Shown one piece after another: positions 24,399-35,953 of a stretch of 64,000 bases of DNA. Made by a program: the position numbers and the translations under genes. Position 1 is the first letter of the stretch. The number at the start of each line of letters is the position of its first letter. The DNA comes from Pezicula radicicola (Eukaryota > Ascomycota > Leotiomycetes > Helotiales > Dermateaceae): assembly GCA_003008705.1 (NCBI GenBank), contig PDUO01000028.1:786097-850096 (forward strand), in the 5' to 3' direction. The notes beneath the pieces are model-generated. The model worked only from the letters and a program-made list of their open reading frames with translations. It did not search any database and was not told the DNA's origin.

Positions 24399-25425
24399 CT
24401 ATACACCTTTCGCATACAGGTTACCACCAGCAGCAATATCAAATTCCATAGCTTCTTTCAACCCACAAACCTCAAATATCTCTTTGGGCCCAGAACCTCC
24501 TCCATCGGGACTCCGAATATCGCCTGTCTCTTTCAACTCCTTAGCGACCCTAGATACAGCTTGGTAGACAGGCCCGAGGGCAAAGCCAGGAAATATCATG
24601 ATTTTGAATCCAGCATCCTTGGCTTCTGCAACGCTGAAATGGGGAGTAACTCCACCATCAACCATGTTCAACAGAACCGGTGTAGGAGCTAATTCCTTGC
24701 ACACGTTCTGCGCCTCTATTTTCGAGGTCATGCCTTCAAGGAAGGCAACATCGGCGCCTATAGCGATGGCTTTCTTGAGACGAGAAACTGCAGCGTCGTA
24801 GCCCAGTGACTGTAATGCGTCAGTTCGGGCAATGATGACTATGTCTCCTGGTGTTTGAGAGCGCATGTTGACAGCTGCTTTGATACGAGAGAGGTAGATG
24901 TCCTCATCGACCAGCTCTTTATTCCGTAGATGACCACATCGTTTCGTGACGACCTGGTCTTCGAGGTGAAAGGCTGCTACCCCAGCTTGCATATATTGTG
25001 CCGTCGTTCGACCCACCATCAATGGACCTGTCGCTTCATCAGAATAAAGCATGAAAAAAAATTGAATGAATCTTACCGCCATAGCCAGTATCTGCATCTG
25101 CAATAAGAGGAACATTCCTGTCGAGACTTGCAATCATACCGGCGTTCTCTCTCATGTCATTGAGAGTTGCAACGCCGAGGTCCGCCATACCTAACTTTGA
25201 CATTGTTGTACCAGCACCAGTCTTTTGATCCTTGTCATTTTTGAACTTTATGTTTTAGATGTTATATGGCCAACTCACCATGTAAAGACAATCAAATCCA
25301 TGCTTCAAGGCTATTCTTGCAGTAAATCCATCATACACACCTGGACAAACAACTATCTTCCCATCTTCTGCCAGCATTGCTCGCAATCGGCTTGCGGAAG
25401 ACATTTCAATCGAATCTTTTTCCAT
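24399..25425 (-). CDS. Isocitrate lyase/PEP-mutase superfamily lyase (methylisocitrate-lyase-like)
   Basis: Exons are 25279-25425, 25077-25221 and 24399-25027 on the minus strand, giving 306 aa. The fold is a (beta/alpha)8 barrel that cleaves C-C bonds of 2-hydroxyacids or related substrates using Mg2+. Visible signatures are VCPGVYDGFTARIAL, TGAGTTMSKLGMAD, the metal-binding DADTGYG (residues 91-97), and the catalytic loop KRCGH (126-130). IIARTDALQSLGYDAAVSRL and LEGM follow. The size fits the small members (methylisocitrate lyase, dimethylmalate lyase, oxaloacetate acetylhydrolase, carboxyphosphonoenolpyruvate mutase), not glyoxylate-cycle isocitrate lyase. There is no peroxisomal or mitochondrial signal; the protein ends YAKGV. 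It lies divergent to the aconitase-like gene and next to the PrpD-like gene, which suggests cleavage of an (alkyl)isocitrate. Confidence 0.9.
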
Positions 25426-25772
25426 TGTCACTCTACGTGGATAGCCTGGAAAGATAAGAGAAAAATGATTTGTTGGAAGCTGGATCGGGGAAGCAATATT
25501 AAATGCCGCGATAGACTGTAAGGTTCTTCGCCAACAGTTTACCCCGAACCTATGATGGAGATGCTGCTGACCTAGTCGGCAGATCGGCAGTGATGCTCGT
25601 AATCAACACCAATGACACTCCAAGTGTACAGAACATCAGAAAGCAGAATATCTGGAGATAAAAAGCGATAAAAGCCTAATTCTCCGGTTGCGAACTTGCG
25701 ACTGCGATGCTAGAACCGGAAGCGATTTTCGGACTACCGATCCTTCATCGGATACCTTAATAAAGAAGACCT

Positions 25773-26298
25773 GTGAGAAAGCTAGTATTGCTTATATTAT
25801 TCCCCGCAGTCTATTCTAGCTTTGCAAAACCTTTTCCCTTTGCGCAAGTCAAGATGGCTTCATCAATCACAAAGGAGTTTGGTCCGGACTCTTCACCAAG
25901 CACAGGAAAACTCCTGAGCTATCTTCGAGATATTAGAAATATTGGGTTCGTGCAAAGTCTGGGTTAGTATGTCTCCGCCGAGCAATAGCTGGCGCTTATT
26001 ACGATTAGAACGGTATATACCAGAACAAAACATCTTGAAGAAATTGACTTCTCTTTCCACCCAGCTCCTGGCTTTTGGATACAGTCGTGAAGCTGAGACC
26101 CTGAATGATGTCTACTCACTCAGTATCCTTCCAACCGACTTTGGTGGGCTCGGGCTTTCACCAGATGCAAAAGTGAGCCCAATATAGGAGGCCGAAGTCC
26201 TCTTCTTGACATCTGCTTGGCTGGAATCATTGAATTCTGCGGACAGAGCCAAAATTCCTCCTCGTCCGCTTAAAGCTCGACCGGAGAATAGAAGGGGA
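25773..26298 (+). other. Unassigned open frames between lyase and hydratase genes
   Basis: A plus-strand frame from 25773 (ATG at 25854: MASSITKEFGPDSSPSTGKL) runs to 25964. A second, in a different phase, covers 25942-26187 (...FGYSREAETLNDVYSLSILP..). The second is in the same frame as the following hydratase and is separated from it by one TAG at 26185, after which the frame reads [21 protein letters not shown] do not recognise this segment. It may be a 5' extension of the hydratase with unresolved splicing, the remains of another gene, or chance. The promoter of the divergent pair must lie here. Confidence 0.35.
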
Positions 26299-28680
26299 AT
26301 GACATTAAGTGAGAAGATATTTGCAGCGCATGATATAGAGCGCAGGGGTGAGCTCAAGCCCGGTGATATGGTAAGAGTGGATGTAGATTGGATCATGGCC
26401 TCTGAGCTATCGTGGGGAGTGAGTCAGGCCCTGATAATGCAAACTGATGCCCCCTCTGACTTCCATAGGGTATGGAGAATACGTACAACTCGCTAGGAAG
26501 GCCAGGTATATTTCGCAACGACAGATTCTGGCTCGCTGGGGATCATGTGGTAGATCCGCGCATCAAAGAGCACCCCAAGGTTAAATCTCTTGTGGCCGCC
26601 AGCGAGAGAGCTCGAGAAGGTTTTCGCATGACTGAGTATCAAGGGATGAACGTAAGTGACTAAGTACTTAGCATGTCTTCAAACCGACAAGCCTAACGTT
26701 CATAGTATACCATCATGCATACAGAATTCTTCCGGGAACGCGCGCAGCCTGGAATGTTAATTATTGGATCTGATTCTCACACTTGCTCTGCCGGATCCCT
26801 TGGTTGTCTGGCAATTGGGCTTGGTGTAGCCGATGTCACCATACCGTTGATTACGGGAGAAACTTGGTTCAAGGTTCCAGAAAGCGTCAACATCCGACTA
26901 ATCAACGAACCTAGGCCTGGAATTGGAGGAAAGGATACTATCCTGTATATTTTGAAGGAATTGAAAAGAAACACCGTAGCATCAGACAGAGTCGTTGAGT
27001 TCACTGGCCCTGGTGTACAACATCTGTCATGCGATGCTCGATTTGCAATTACAAATATGACCACGGTGAGTCCGTCTATCACCCAATCGCATAGGTCTAA
27101 TGCATGAAAGGAATTTGGAGGGATAACTGGAATATTCGTCCCTGATCAAGTGGCTTACGATTTTGTCAATCACCGGAAACTATCGCGGCACAAGAAGAAT
27201 GCGACATATTTCCGTCCAGATGAAGATGCTCAGTATGCTTCGACGCATGTAATCGATCTTGCTCAGGTAGAATCTTTTGTTGCATTATACCCTAGTCCGG
27301 ATAATGTTGTTCCTGTGAGCAAGGTCGAGGGTACTCATCTGGACGGATGTTTCATCGGGGCTTGTACTACCGCGGAGGAAGATCTCATCATTGGCGCTAT
27401 GGTTCTTGAGGCTGGGATGAACAAAGGGCTGATGCCCGTAAAAGAAGGGAAAAGGCGGATCATACCAGGCTCCCTACCTATTCTCAACCGATTGAAAGAA
27501 TTGAGATTTACAGATATTTACGAGAAAGCTGGCTTTAATATTGGAGTTCCTGGTTGTAGTTACTGCATTGGAATGGGAGCAGATAAAGCTGGCGTGGGAG
27601 AAGTCTGGATATCTTCCCAGAATAGGAACTTCGAGAATCGTATGGGAACAGGTACGCCCAATACAAAGATACCCCCATATTCCACCAAGCTTGCTAGGCT
27701 TGTGTAATAATGAGGATCAAACTGAACTGACAGGCACTGCCAGGCTCCATCGGAAACCTTGGATCTGCAGCCACCGTCGCGGCCTCTTCCTTCACGATGA
27801 AGATGACGGATCCAAAACCTTTCCTTGATAGCATTGATCCTAATCGTCTGAGGGACATCCTTGGCCATCGTTCCGAGGCAGCTTCAACGAAGGGTGTTGA
27901 ATATGTTGAGCCTAGCCCTGACCCAGTCGATGGGAGGAGATCCGCGATTCCAGTATCAGTTGCATCATCTGGGTCGCGCTCAGCAAACCTAGGAGGCCCC
28001 ATCACCGAGCCAAGCGGTAAATCTTCATCTACAGATATTCGGCAAGGCAAAATACAACGACTGGGAGACTTCATTGACACCGATGCAGTAAGTTTCTCTG
28101 TCGCCCCTGCCAAGTGCACTGCCTCCAATGCTTATTATTGGCGCAGCTTGCCCCGTCCGAGAGCCTGACCTCGTGTAAAACTAACGAAGAGTTTGGCGCG
28201 TATTGCCTTAAACATACACATCCCGAGTTTCGCTCTCGCGCAAAAGAGGGATATAATGTTGTGGTGGCCGGCACTGCATTCGGTTGTGGCAGTTCTCGTG
28301 AAAATGCTGTTTCGGCCTTGCTCGGCGCAGGCATAATCTGCGTGATCGCCAAGTCGTTCGCATTCATATATGGCCGCAATCAGCCCAATCTGGGCCTGCT
28401 GGGCATCAACATCGTCGATGAGAGCTTCTATGAAGCAGCGGTTGACGGCGAGGAAATTATCATCGATCTGGAGGCGCTGAGAGTGTGTGTGGCGGGACAG
28501 GAATGGGGATTCGAGTTAAGTGCGATGGAGAGGGAGTTGATCGAGGTTGGTGGGATCGATGGCGCGTTTAAGAGATTTGGGAAGAGGCTATTCAAGGCGA
28601 TGTGCGAGCCAAAGGGGACGACGGTAGGAAAGCAGCAGCTGGAGGGGAATTGCGCGAGCGTCGAAGAGCTTCAATGGTAG
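26299..28680 (+). CDS. Aconitase-superfamily hydratase, fused large and small subunits (isopropylmalate/homoaconitate type)
   Basis: Exons are 26299-26418, 26469-26651, 26706-27065, 27111-27651, 27744-28087 and 28147-28680, giving 693 aa. Seen in order: [22 protein letters not shown], carrying one conserved His/Cys site; and FIGACTT and [10 protein letters not shown], supplying the three cysteines that bind a [4Fe-4S] cluster. A linker then leads to the swivel domain, with DTDALAP and the catalytic [10 protein letters not shown] near residue 560, then [18 protein letters not shown]. The architecture is LeuC-LeuD/homoaconitase-like in one chain. The last exons fit so well that the two non-obvious acceptors (27743, 28146) are trusted. 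Substrate is unproven. Beside PrpD-like and methylisocitrate-lyase-like genes, hydration of a 2-methyl- or alkyl-aconitate is the simplest reading. An extra N-terminal exon is possible. Confidence 0.88.
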
Positions 28681-29112
28681 GTACTTCGTAGATGCAAATT
28701 GTATGCTTAGGTAATTAGGAATTGCAATTCATTTAGCAAGGCAGAAGGAACATAAGGCAATGAATGATGAAAGAACAATTTCCGTACAAGTCGTGGAGTT
28801 GAGGAGGAGAAGTAGTTTAGAAGAAAGAAAGAAGTTGACAAGAACACTTTTCTGGGAGCCAATAGGAAGACTTCGGCCGGAACAACAAATTGGAGGAGGA
28901 CGACATCGACGACACGCATCCAACTTTCCTACCCATCAATGCTCATCAATATTACTAATGAGATTTCTTCTATCGACATATATACATGTTTGCCCCTTTC
29001 TACTCTATGTTCACGTACGCTTCTCAACGAGCTGATTCTGGCATCTGCCTGAAGTGGGATGGATAACCACTGGATTTTATAGCAGGTTATTGCTCAACAA
29101 TTGGTCCTCTAT
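28681..29112. other. Intergenic
   Basis: Downstream of the aconitase-like gene. Overlapping short open frames on both strands (28707-29035) have no recognised domain. Confidence 0.4.
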
Positions 29113-29872
29113 TTCGACAATACTCCCTCATTGTCCTCGCGTATTACGTTGATCATCTTTGCAACCAATCTATCGGAGACCTCCATCGTTATTGTATTGA
29201 ACTAAATCGCTAGTCTTGAAGACAGGGCCGCAGGGATGGTGTCTGCTGGTAAGACTGAAGTCCTGTAGCCAAGTAGGATTACGCACAAACTTGGCGGCTG
29301 TCTCTTCCACGTCGTTCGAATATGCTCTCGCTACCACAGGTCCTTCAATCAAAAGCTTTCCTACCGCTCCCAGTGGGGTAAGAGTATTGTGGTCCTTACG
29401 ATCAACAGCCCAGGCTACCGAAGAGACTGGACACCCAATATCGGCTGGATTTGCAGTCCAATTCAAGTCAGAATTTATCGTTGCGAAGATAGAACATTCG
29501 ACAGAAACATAAGTGTGGTTTAACTGAAGATGTTTCGGCCAGATCTCCACATCAGACCTTGACAGGATTTCTCCGCCAAGGGTGAGGCTCTCCAGAGTAT
29601 CCAGACTCTCCGGCTTGATAGTTCTTGCCAACGAAGGGGTCAAGAAGGCCCACGTGACTCTTAAATCGTTCATGCGCCTCCGATATCTGCGACGTTGGCA
29701 TCTTCACTAGGAATGCAGATACACGCACCAACGGTGAGAGTCGCTAGGATTTCTACCGCAGAAACATACGAACTATAAGATGAATGTTGAAAGACGCGGC
29801 TGGTTGATGTCATGTTGGTATCTTTAGTGTAACTGGCCGCCGCACTTAAGAATGAAGAATGTCCAATAATGC
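29113..29872 (-). pseudogene. NRPS adenylation-domain fragment, frameshifted
   Basis: On the minus strand the sequence reads an NRPS A-domain in two frames. The first frame gives GHSSFLSAAASYTK, TSTSRVFQHSSYSSYVSAVE and ILATLTVGACICIPSE, matching the core around SRVLQFASYTFDVSILEI. After a frameshift near 29673 it continues NDLRVTWAFLTPSLARTIKP, then SLTLGGE, ECSIFATINS, GAVGKLLIEGPVVARAYSND and a degenerate VFKTSDLVQYNNDG (usual YKTGDLVRYNSDG). Beyond a stop it reads IGCKDDQ...TRGQ, matching the IGRKDDQVKIRGQR core. At least one frameshift and two stops break it. The A3 (P-loop) end, the carrier and the condensation domains are absent, so this is debris from a once-larger synthetase gene. 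Confidence 0.85.
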
Positions 29873-29884
29873 AACCCTGATGCG

Positions 29885-30165
29885 AGGGAACGAGTAGTTT
29901 GGATCCTTTGGCTGAAGCTGTTATCCAAAGGGTTATTAGGGAACAATTTGAGGGATGTACGGTTATTGCTATTGCTCATAGGCTCGATACTATTGTGGAT
30001 TTCGATCTAGTTGCCGTTTTAGATAAGGGGTCTCTCGTTGAGATTGGGCCGCCGCAGGAATTGCTGGTGAGGCAGTCGGTTTTTAGGGGTTTATATACGA
30101 GCCAACATAGGGAGAATAGTAGCTTTGACCTTGAATGGCTTTTAGAATGGCGATATGTATACATT
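29885..30165 (+). pseudogene. ABC transporter nucleotide-binding domain fragment
   Basis: The plus strand reads EGTSSLDPLAEAVIQRVIRE, then TVIAIAHRLDTIVDFDLVAV, DKGSLVEIGPPQELL and FRGLYTSQ. This is the stretch from just after the Walker B aspartate through the H-loop histidine (IAHRL) to the C-terminus of an ABC-C (multidrug-resistance-associated) transporter. Walker A, signature motif and all membrane segments are missing, and a stop lies just upstream. The frame runs on to 30255 but the sequence after about 30165 is AT-rich and not family-like. The fragment abuts the NRPS relic in opposite orientation, suggesting a rearranged former secondary-metabolite cluster. Confidence 0.82.
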
Positions 30166-30436
30166 TATTATCATACATATATCTGTTATAAAGTTTACGG
30201 TTATCGGAAGACTATATCAGAAAACAGGATGCGCATTATGGAATATGATTCATAGATTGAGAATAAGAAAAGACTAATATTGAAAATCAGGTCTATTAGC
30301 GAGCATCCTATATGTTGTACTAACTTTGCACTTTCGCGTGCTCTAGCTTGACATAGGCAGGCAATTTTGTTCCGTCATAAAACATGCATTTTAGATTCAA
30401 AATTTAGCCGTTGCTTGCTAACTCTATCCTCTACTC

Positions 30437-32883
30437 TCAATCCGAATCTTCTATGACATCCCCTATCATATGCTGGCGGGCTCCCAAAAGCTTCTCGCTT
30501 TGCCGAGAAGTGGTATATGATGGCTTTACTTCGCGTCGGCTGATATACTTTGGTTGATCCCAGAAGTCATCATTCCGGATTCCTTGCCGCTTAGCTCGTA
30601 CATCATCAGGACCACCATAAAGTGTGGTTAGATACTTGTCAAAATCTTTCGAAACGGTCAGAATCGTTCGGATGTGGTTTTCCTCGAGACGAATCCAGCC
30701 AGGATTAGAGTTGTGTTGCTGGCTATCGTGTATGGCCAGGGCTACGGCACTCTGGACCGCATTACAGATGTGCCTGCCGTTCGGATACTTTCCATCTGGA
30801 TTATCGAAGAATTCCCGCAAGAAATAAATTATGCCTGGGCTAATTCGCAGTTCTGGTCGTTGCTGTTCGGCACGCTCAAGCGCTATCTCCCAAACCTTTA
30901 AGGACGATTCGAGGGTTAGTGCTGGGAAGTAGAGACTGAGATGTATACGGGATATGACTGCCTCGTCAAATGTGCCCACTCGGTTTGTCGTTAATATAAG
31001 GATACCAGAATAGGGTTTAGAGCTTTGAAAGCTCATAGTCAGCAGCGCTCGATGGAAAGGAGTTGCTGGAGGATATACATACTACTCTAGAATGCGGAGA
31101 AACACTTTCGGAGATTTAGCCGGTGCCTAGAAATTGGGTCTTGATACTTACCAGAAACAATTGCATTTCGTTGCATGTCTGTTCGATCACGAGCCTGCAA
31201 GATGATATCGGCCTCATCAAATAAAAGGACGCATCCCCATCTTTGGGAGAGATTTAGGAACATTTCTAGCCTCTGCTCAACGTCTTGGGTGGTATCGCCG
31301 ATATCGGCTATTCTCAACTTCAGACATAATCTTTACCAGTATCTCTAGAATGTACTGACCAGCGGTAATTGGCAAGAGTGGCCTCTTAGTAAATTGTGCT
31401 AAACATTCTAATCTTGGTTTTAGAATTTATGCAAATGAGCTGCAGTAGCTTGAACTCGCCTGCGGTAGATGTCTTTCCCACACCGGGAACTCCATGCAAG
31501 AGAATGATGACTCCTTTCCCTATAGTACATAGTGTCAATGAAAGTCAAAACACGGGTCTCTTCTAAGCAAATACCTCTCCCGGTCACGAAATCTAGCTCT
31601 GCTCGCTTAGCTTCGTGTCTTGATCTATGCGTCGAAACAAGGCTTTCAAGAATAGGCCTGTGACCATCGGGTAGAACGAGGAAGTCGAATGGATTCCCTT
31701 GATATATGATATCTCTGATATTGACAATATCAAATGGATCTATTAGAGTTTCAGCCTTCTAGAACTGTGAACCTCAGGTCGTCTTTCTTACGCCACTTCC
31801 GGCCTCGCAAATTAAATGCCCAAACCGTATTTGGTAGAAGCATCAATTTGTCATCCGACAAACGATCACCGTCGTTATGGGAGATCGTCGTTTCCACCAA
31901 TTCTTGAAAGTTCTCAAGAAAGTTTTCCGTAAGACGCTTGTCAATTTTGCGATCGTCGTAAATGCGACCATTCAGCATTGATGGCTCGCAAGTGTACCCA
32001 GGGATACGGCACATGCGAGGCACGGCCACAAGAACTTCGTCTTCGCTCTGCTCGACATAATCCTGGAGACCGAGAACAGGAATATCGTCCGGATTTTCTC
32101 GGTAATAGAGAGGGAGATCGATTATAATTTCGCCATCAACCTTGTGCCAAAAATCAGTATTTGCTATACACGCTTTTGAATTGTTAATATACGTACCTCT
32201 TTAGCAATCGGATCGAGAGTTAATCCCGAATGGTATTTATGGCAAGTTTTGCTAAGCTCATGAAACTTTGTCCCTCGATGGGATAGATGTGAACTTAATA
32301 TCTCGCCGTTCAGTGCACACTTGATTGGAATAACAGGAAGCTTTGAAATCTTCCGTTGGCCAAAGAAGGCCGAGATAATGAACTCTTTTGACACTGGTCC
32401 AAACTGCTTCCCATCAAATCCAGTCGAGAAACAGTCCAAGACGAAATGATTGTTGACAATTTCGACCTCTGCCTGTTCTGTAGATTCAGAGACTTCCCGG
32501 CCTAGATGTCCGCCGCGCACACTTCGAATTCTATAAGCCTGTTGTAATTCTTCTCCGCCGTGGACTACAATATCTCCAGGTTGGAAAAGATAGCACAATT
32601 CTACGAAAGTGACCACTTCGGCAGAACGAGCCCTGAGAGCTCGATAGGCTTTAGTCTCTCTAGACAAGTCGTGTTCGAGAACGTCAAGGAGAAGGCGTAG
32701 GTGCTCAAGATCTGTCTTTTGCTCAACTCTGGAATGGCGTTCATCTCCCGAACCTAATTTCATTTCCACAGCCGTATCACCACTTGCTTTCAGATTATCG
32801 TCACTTAATCCGGAGTCGTCCTCAGGTTCAACGATGCCCTCTAAAAGTAGCCTTTTTTGGTGAAGTTGGTCAGAGAAAATCAT
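30437..32883 (-). CDS. AAA+ ATPase of the fungal cytosolic/membrane-remodelling type
   Basis: Exons on the minus strand are 32197-32883, 31792-32140, 31575-31739, 31460-31519, 31360-31398, 31152-31307 and 30437-31065, giving 694 aa. The N-terminal half (to about 345) is the poorly characterised region that precedes the AAA module in this large fungal family, with FVELCYLFQPGDIVV and WAFNLRGRKW. The AAA core has Walker A GVPGVGKT (410-417), Walker B VLLFDEAD (about 461-468), sensor-1 SGILILTTNRVG and the arginine-finger region FDEAVISRIHLSLYF. The intron at 31399-31459 appears to use a GC donor (GCGAGT). The intron at 31066-31151 is the least certain. Gene function in this family is mostly unknown. 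It is not obviously linked to the neighbouring cluster. Confidence 0.82.
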
Positions 32884-33502
32884 TAAAGCTTTGAAAGGAC
32901 GTATTATTATAAACTATAGGACATAATCTACTACATTGGTAGAGAGAAAGCCTAAAAGCTTCCCAAAATGTTATAGCGTACTTACAAACAATGAAAATGC
33001 AGTGATGAATTGATAATCCTTCATGTAGGTTAAAGATATATCCCTCTCACCCTTCATAACTAAACACTAAGATGGCTGTCAGAACACTGCGTCTTTCGAG
33101 TTTGGAATAACCTCTCCTCGGTTCAAACCTCAAACGTGATAGGGGCTCACTTTGAGCCAGCTGAAGTGCACTTGTGGTACCGCAGAGCACCGGCTCCTGA
33201 TGGCTGGCAGAGCGTCATAGAGCCAAACAAGACAAACTAGCAACCTGGTCCGAACTAGACAAAAGGAATCAGAGGCAGTAGCAGTAATTATCACAACATA
33301 TACAGGATATGGAGATTTCGAGCAAGGACACTTTTTCTCCGTCGAGAACAAAATGAAACCGCCTTCACACAGACGCAAGTTGATAAATATCAATTTCGAC
33401 CTTACCACACAATATCATCCTTATATTTCAATGCTAAAAATTTTGGGCACTCTTTCCGTGGCAGCTGATGAGTATATTGGAATAGACTTTCTGTTTATTC
33501 TC
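32884..33502. other. Intergenic
   Basis: Upstream region of the AAA gene and downstream region of the Zn2Cys6 regulator. The 92-codon minus-strand frame at 33130-33408 has no recognised domain. Confidence 0.4.
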
Positions 33503-35935
33503 TTATAAGAAATCAAAACCCAAGTCGAAGTCACCTGGAGGGAAATCCGACATCAGAATATTCATATCCGGAAAGTCGCCTCCAAGCATAGCATTGCTCT
33601 GATACCCATTGGCAGAGCCATTGTAAACGTCGTTTTGTTCTCTCATATGCCAATTCCCCGACTGCTCCGCAACATCATAACCAGATGCTGTCCCGTTCAC
33701 ACCAGGGTTGCTGTTATTATATTTCCCAACAGTCATTATCTTACAGCTCTGCAACATCTTCTCTAATCCCGAGGCCATCCAATGTACAAGGTGGTATCTA
33801 CTACACGCAGTCGATCGAAACAAGGAAATGACACTGGATGTCAAAGCAAAAATGGATTCGAGCTCAATGCTTAGTTGATCGTGATATTTCCCAGAGACTT
33901 TTAACAAAACAACACCAGCAAATGCAATCATCGTATGGAAGTAGTGCGGAACTCCAACAAGGCTATTCCGTAAATCCATATCCTGTAGAATGAGTTCAAG
34001 GATAGTAGTGGCTGTTGTGACTGCCAGTGATGCAGCATCCTTGAAGTGGGCTGGTATGGTATCCACTTGATTTTCAGTCTTGAGTCCACGGAAGACGTGC
34101 GCGTATAGATGAAGTTTGCCAAAATTATAGTGAAGCAAAACTCCCTTGGAGGGGAATTCTCCTATGTGATCATTTTGCCCTGCGACACTATTAGAAACGA
34201 ATTGTATTTTTGTTTTGGAGGAGTGGGAAACCTACGCAATGCGGTTGACCACTGAGCAAGCCATTTGTCCAGTTGCAGGCTGAAACTTGTAATGTGCGTT
34301 GTGAAGGCTTTTGGGATTGGTTCCGATGTATCTGTACCAAAAAGCTCTCGAACTTGGCTCATTATCAAAAGCAAAGCAACTTGGCTTGATATCCTCATAT
34401 CTGAGTCGTTTGCGATGGAACATTCAGAGTACGGCTTCCACCCCATAATCGTTTCTTCCTCGCGTATCATGGGTGCTCGATTATAAAGAATTGACAGATG
34501 TTGGTCACATATATACAAGAGATACCACAATCGAGTACGATCGATGGCGACCAACGCCGCGGATACAGTTGGCTCGCTGTTTGGCGAAGTCCTATCAATA
34601 GAAGCAATGGCTTTATAGTAATATTTGTGCAGATGAAAGTCTCCAGCTCGGCGAACAGCCATACCAGACAGAGTCCATGAGACATCACTCAGCCAGTAAG
34701 AGCCAATGCAAAGAGCTCGTAGATAATCTGCACTTAGATGACGGTCAAACATAGTGTTTGCCACGAGTCTCCTAAACTCTTTATTACACACATCGTATAG
34801 TTTATTGTTATCAGGTTCATGGAGAGCGGATACCGTGCATATGCAAGCCGTGAGTACTGGAGATGCTCTCCGAAGGCTTTGAAGGTCATCAATTGAACTT
34901 CCAATCCCGTAAATATAAGGATCAAGCCTTGTTATATAAAATTGCACCAGTTTTTCGGCCTCGTGCTGTTGGATAACTCCTTTTGTGATAAAGTCATTGA
35001 CTGTGGTGGGAGGTGTAGCTGGTTGATCGGAGGTTGTTTTCGCACCTGCAGCAGCTGAGCGTAGGGATCTCAGTCGCGTAATTTCATAAAGGGACTCAAT
35101 TGGTACTTGGGCAACAGATTCGTCGGTGGGGGAGAGCCGTGGAGAAATGTCACACATATCATTCCCAAGGTCAGTCGGACTAGATATATCGTCGAAATTC
35201 CGGTTTTGATTAGGGTCGCGAGTGATGGTAGTTTCGAGAGGAGGTAAGGATGGGCGGGAAAGTGCTCCGAGGACGTCATTCAGTGCTTTATGAATATGTA
35301 CCAAGTCATGGCTAACTGTGTTTCTCCATCTGATGATATACGGAATAAGTATGGTGTTAATATTGAAAATCGGACAACTGACCTTGACTCGTCGTCCATG
35401 TGCGTTTGAAGGCTCTTATTTAAAACACAAGATAGCTTTCTTTCTTCACACCGTCTACAAGGAGGTCTGTCGCCGTCCATAAGACACTTAATCTTCGATT
35501 TGAGTTAGGGTCCTATTCCAAAACCATCTTCCTCTTTTGGTAGCATTCCCGCACCTTTTGTTTTCGGCATGCTGCACATGCTTTTACTTTGCGCGTTATT
35601 CCTACCACGATTCCCGTCGTCTCATTCCTCGGCTTGTCTTCTGACACGGATCTTGGGGGGCCGTCGGTTGGCAGATGAGCTGGCGGTTGAGAGTGCTCTG
35701 TCTCGGTCATGATCTCGGTCGGCGATGGTCTTCCACGACCATGTAATGTGCTGTTCCTCCTGCCATTAGAGCCACTGATGAATGGTGGAGATACGCCCGT
35801 ACCGAAAGATGCTCGCTTTGGATTTGGTCCTTGATTTTGGACATGGCGGTCTAAAGAATTTTGCAGTGAGCTCTCGTCTGGACTCGCGCTGTTTCTTATA
35901 GCTTCTTGGGATTCGTTCCAGGAGCGTTTAGCCAT
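33503..35935 (-). CDS. Zn(II)2Cys6 transcription factor with fungal-specific TF domain
   Basis: Exons on the minus strand are 35555-35935, 35383-35492, 34237-35339 and 33503-34179, giving 756 aa; an ATG six codons upstream at 35953 is an alternative. The binuclear zinc cluster is assembled across intron 1: C120-x2-C123-x6-C130-x7-C138-x2-C141-x6-C148 (CAACRKQK / IKCLMDGDRPPCRRC / SC). About 119 Ser/Pro-rich residues precede it. The middle region (about residues 290-560) matches the fungal-specific transcription factor domain, with FYITRLDPYIYGIGS, RALCIGSYWLSD and RTRLWYLLYICDQHLSILYN. The C-terminus is Asn/Gly/Asp-rich and likely the activation region. It sits at the left edge of the sugar-acid cluster and is the natural candidate for its regulator; this is inference from position. 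Confidence 0.9.
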
Positions 35936-35953
35936 GGCTACCGCAATTCTCAT

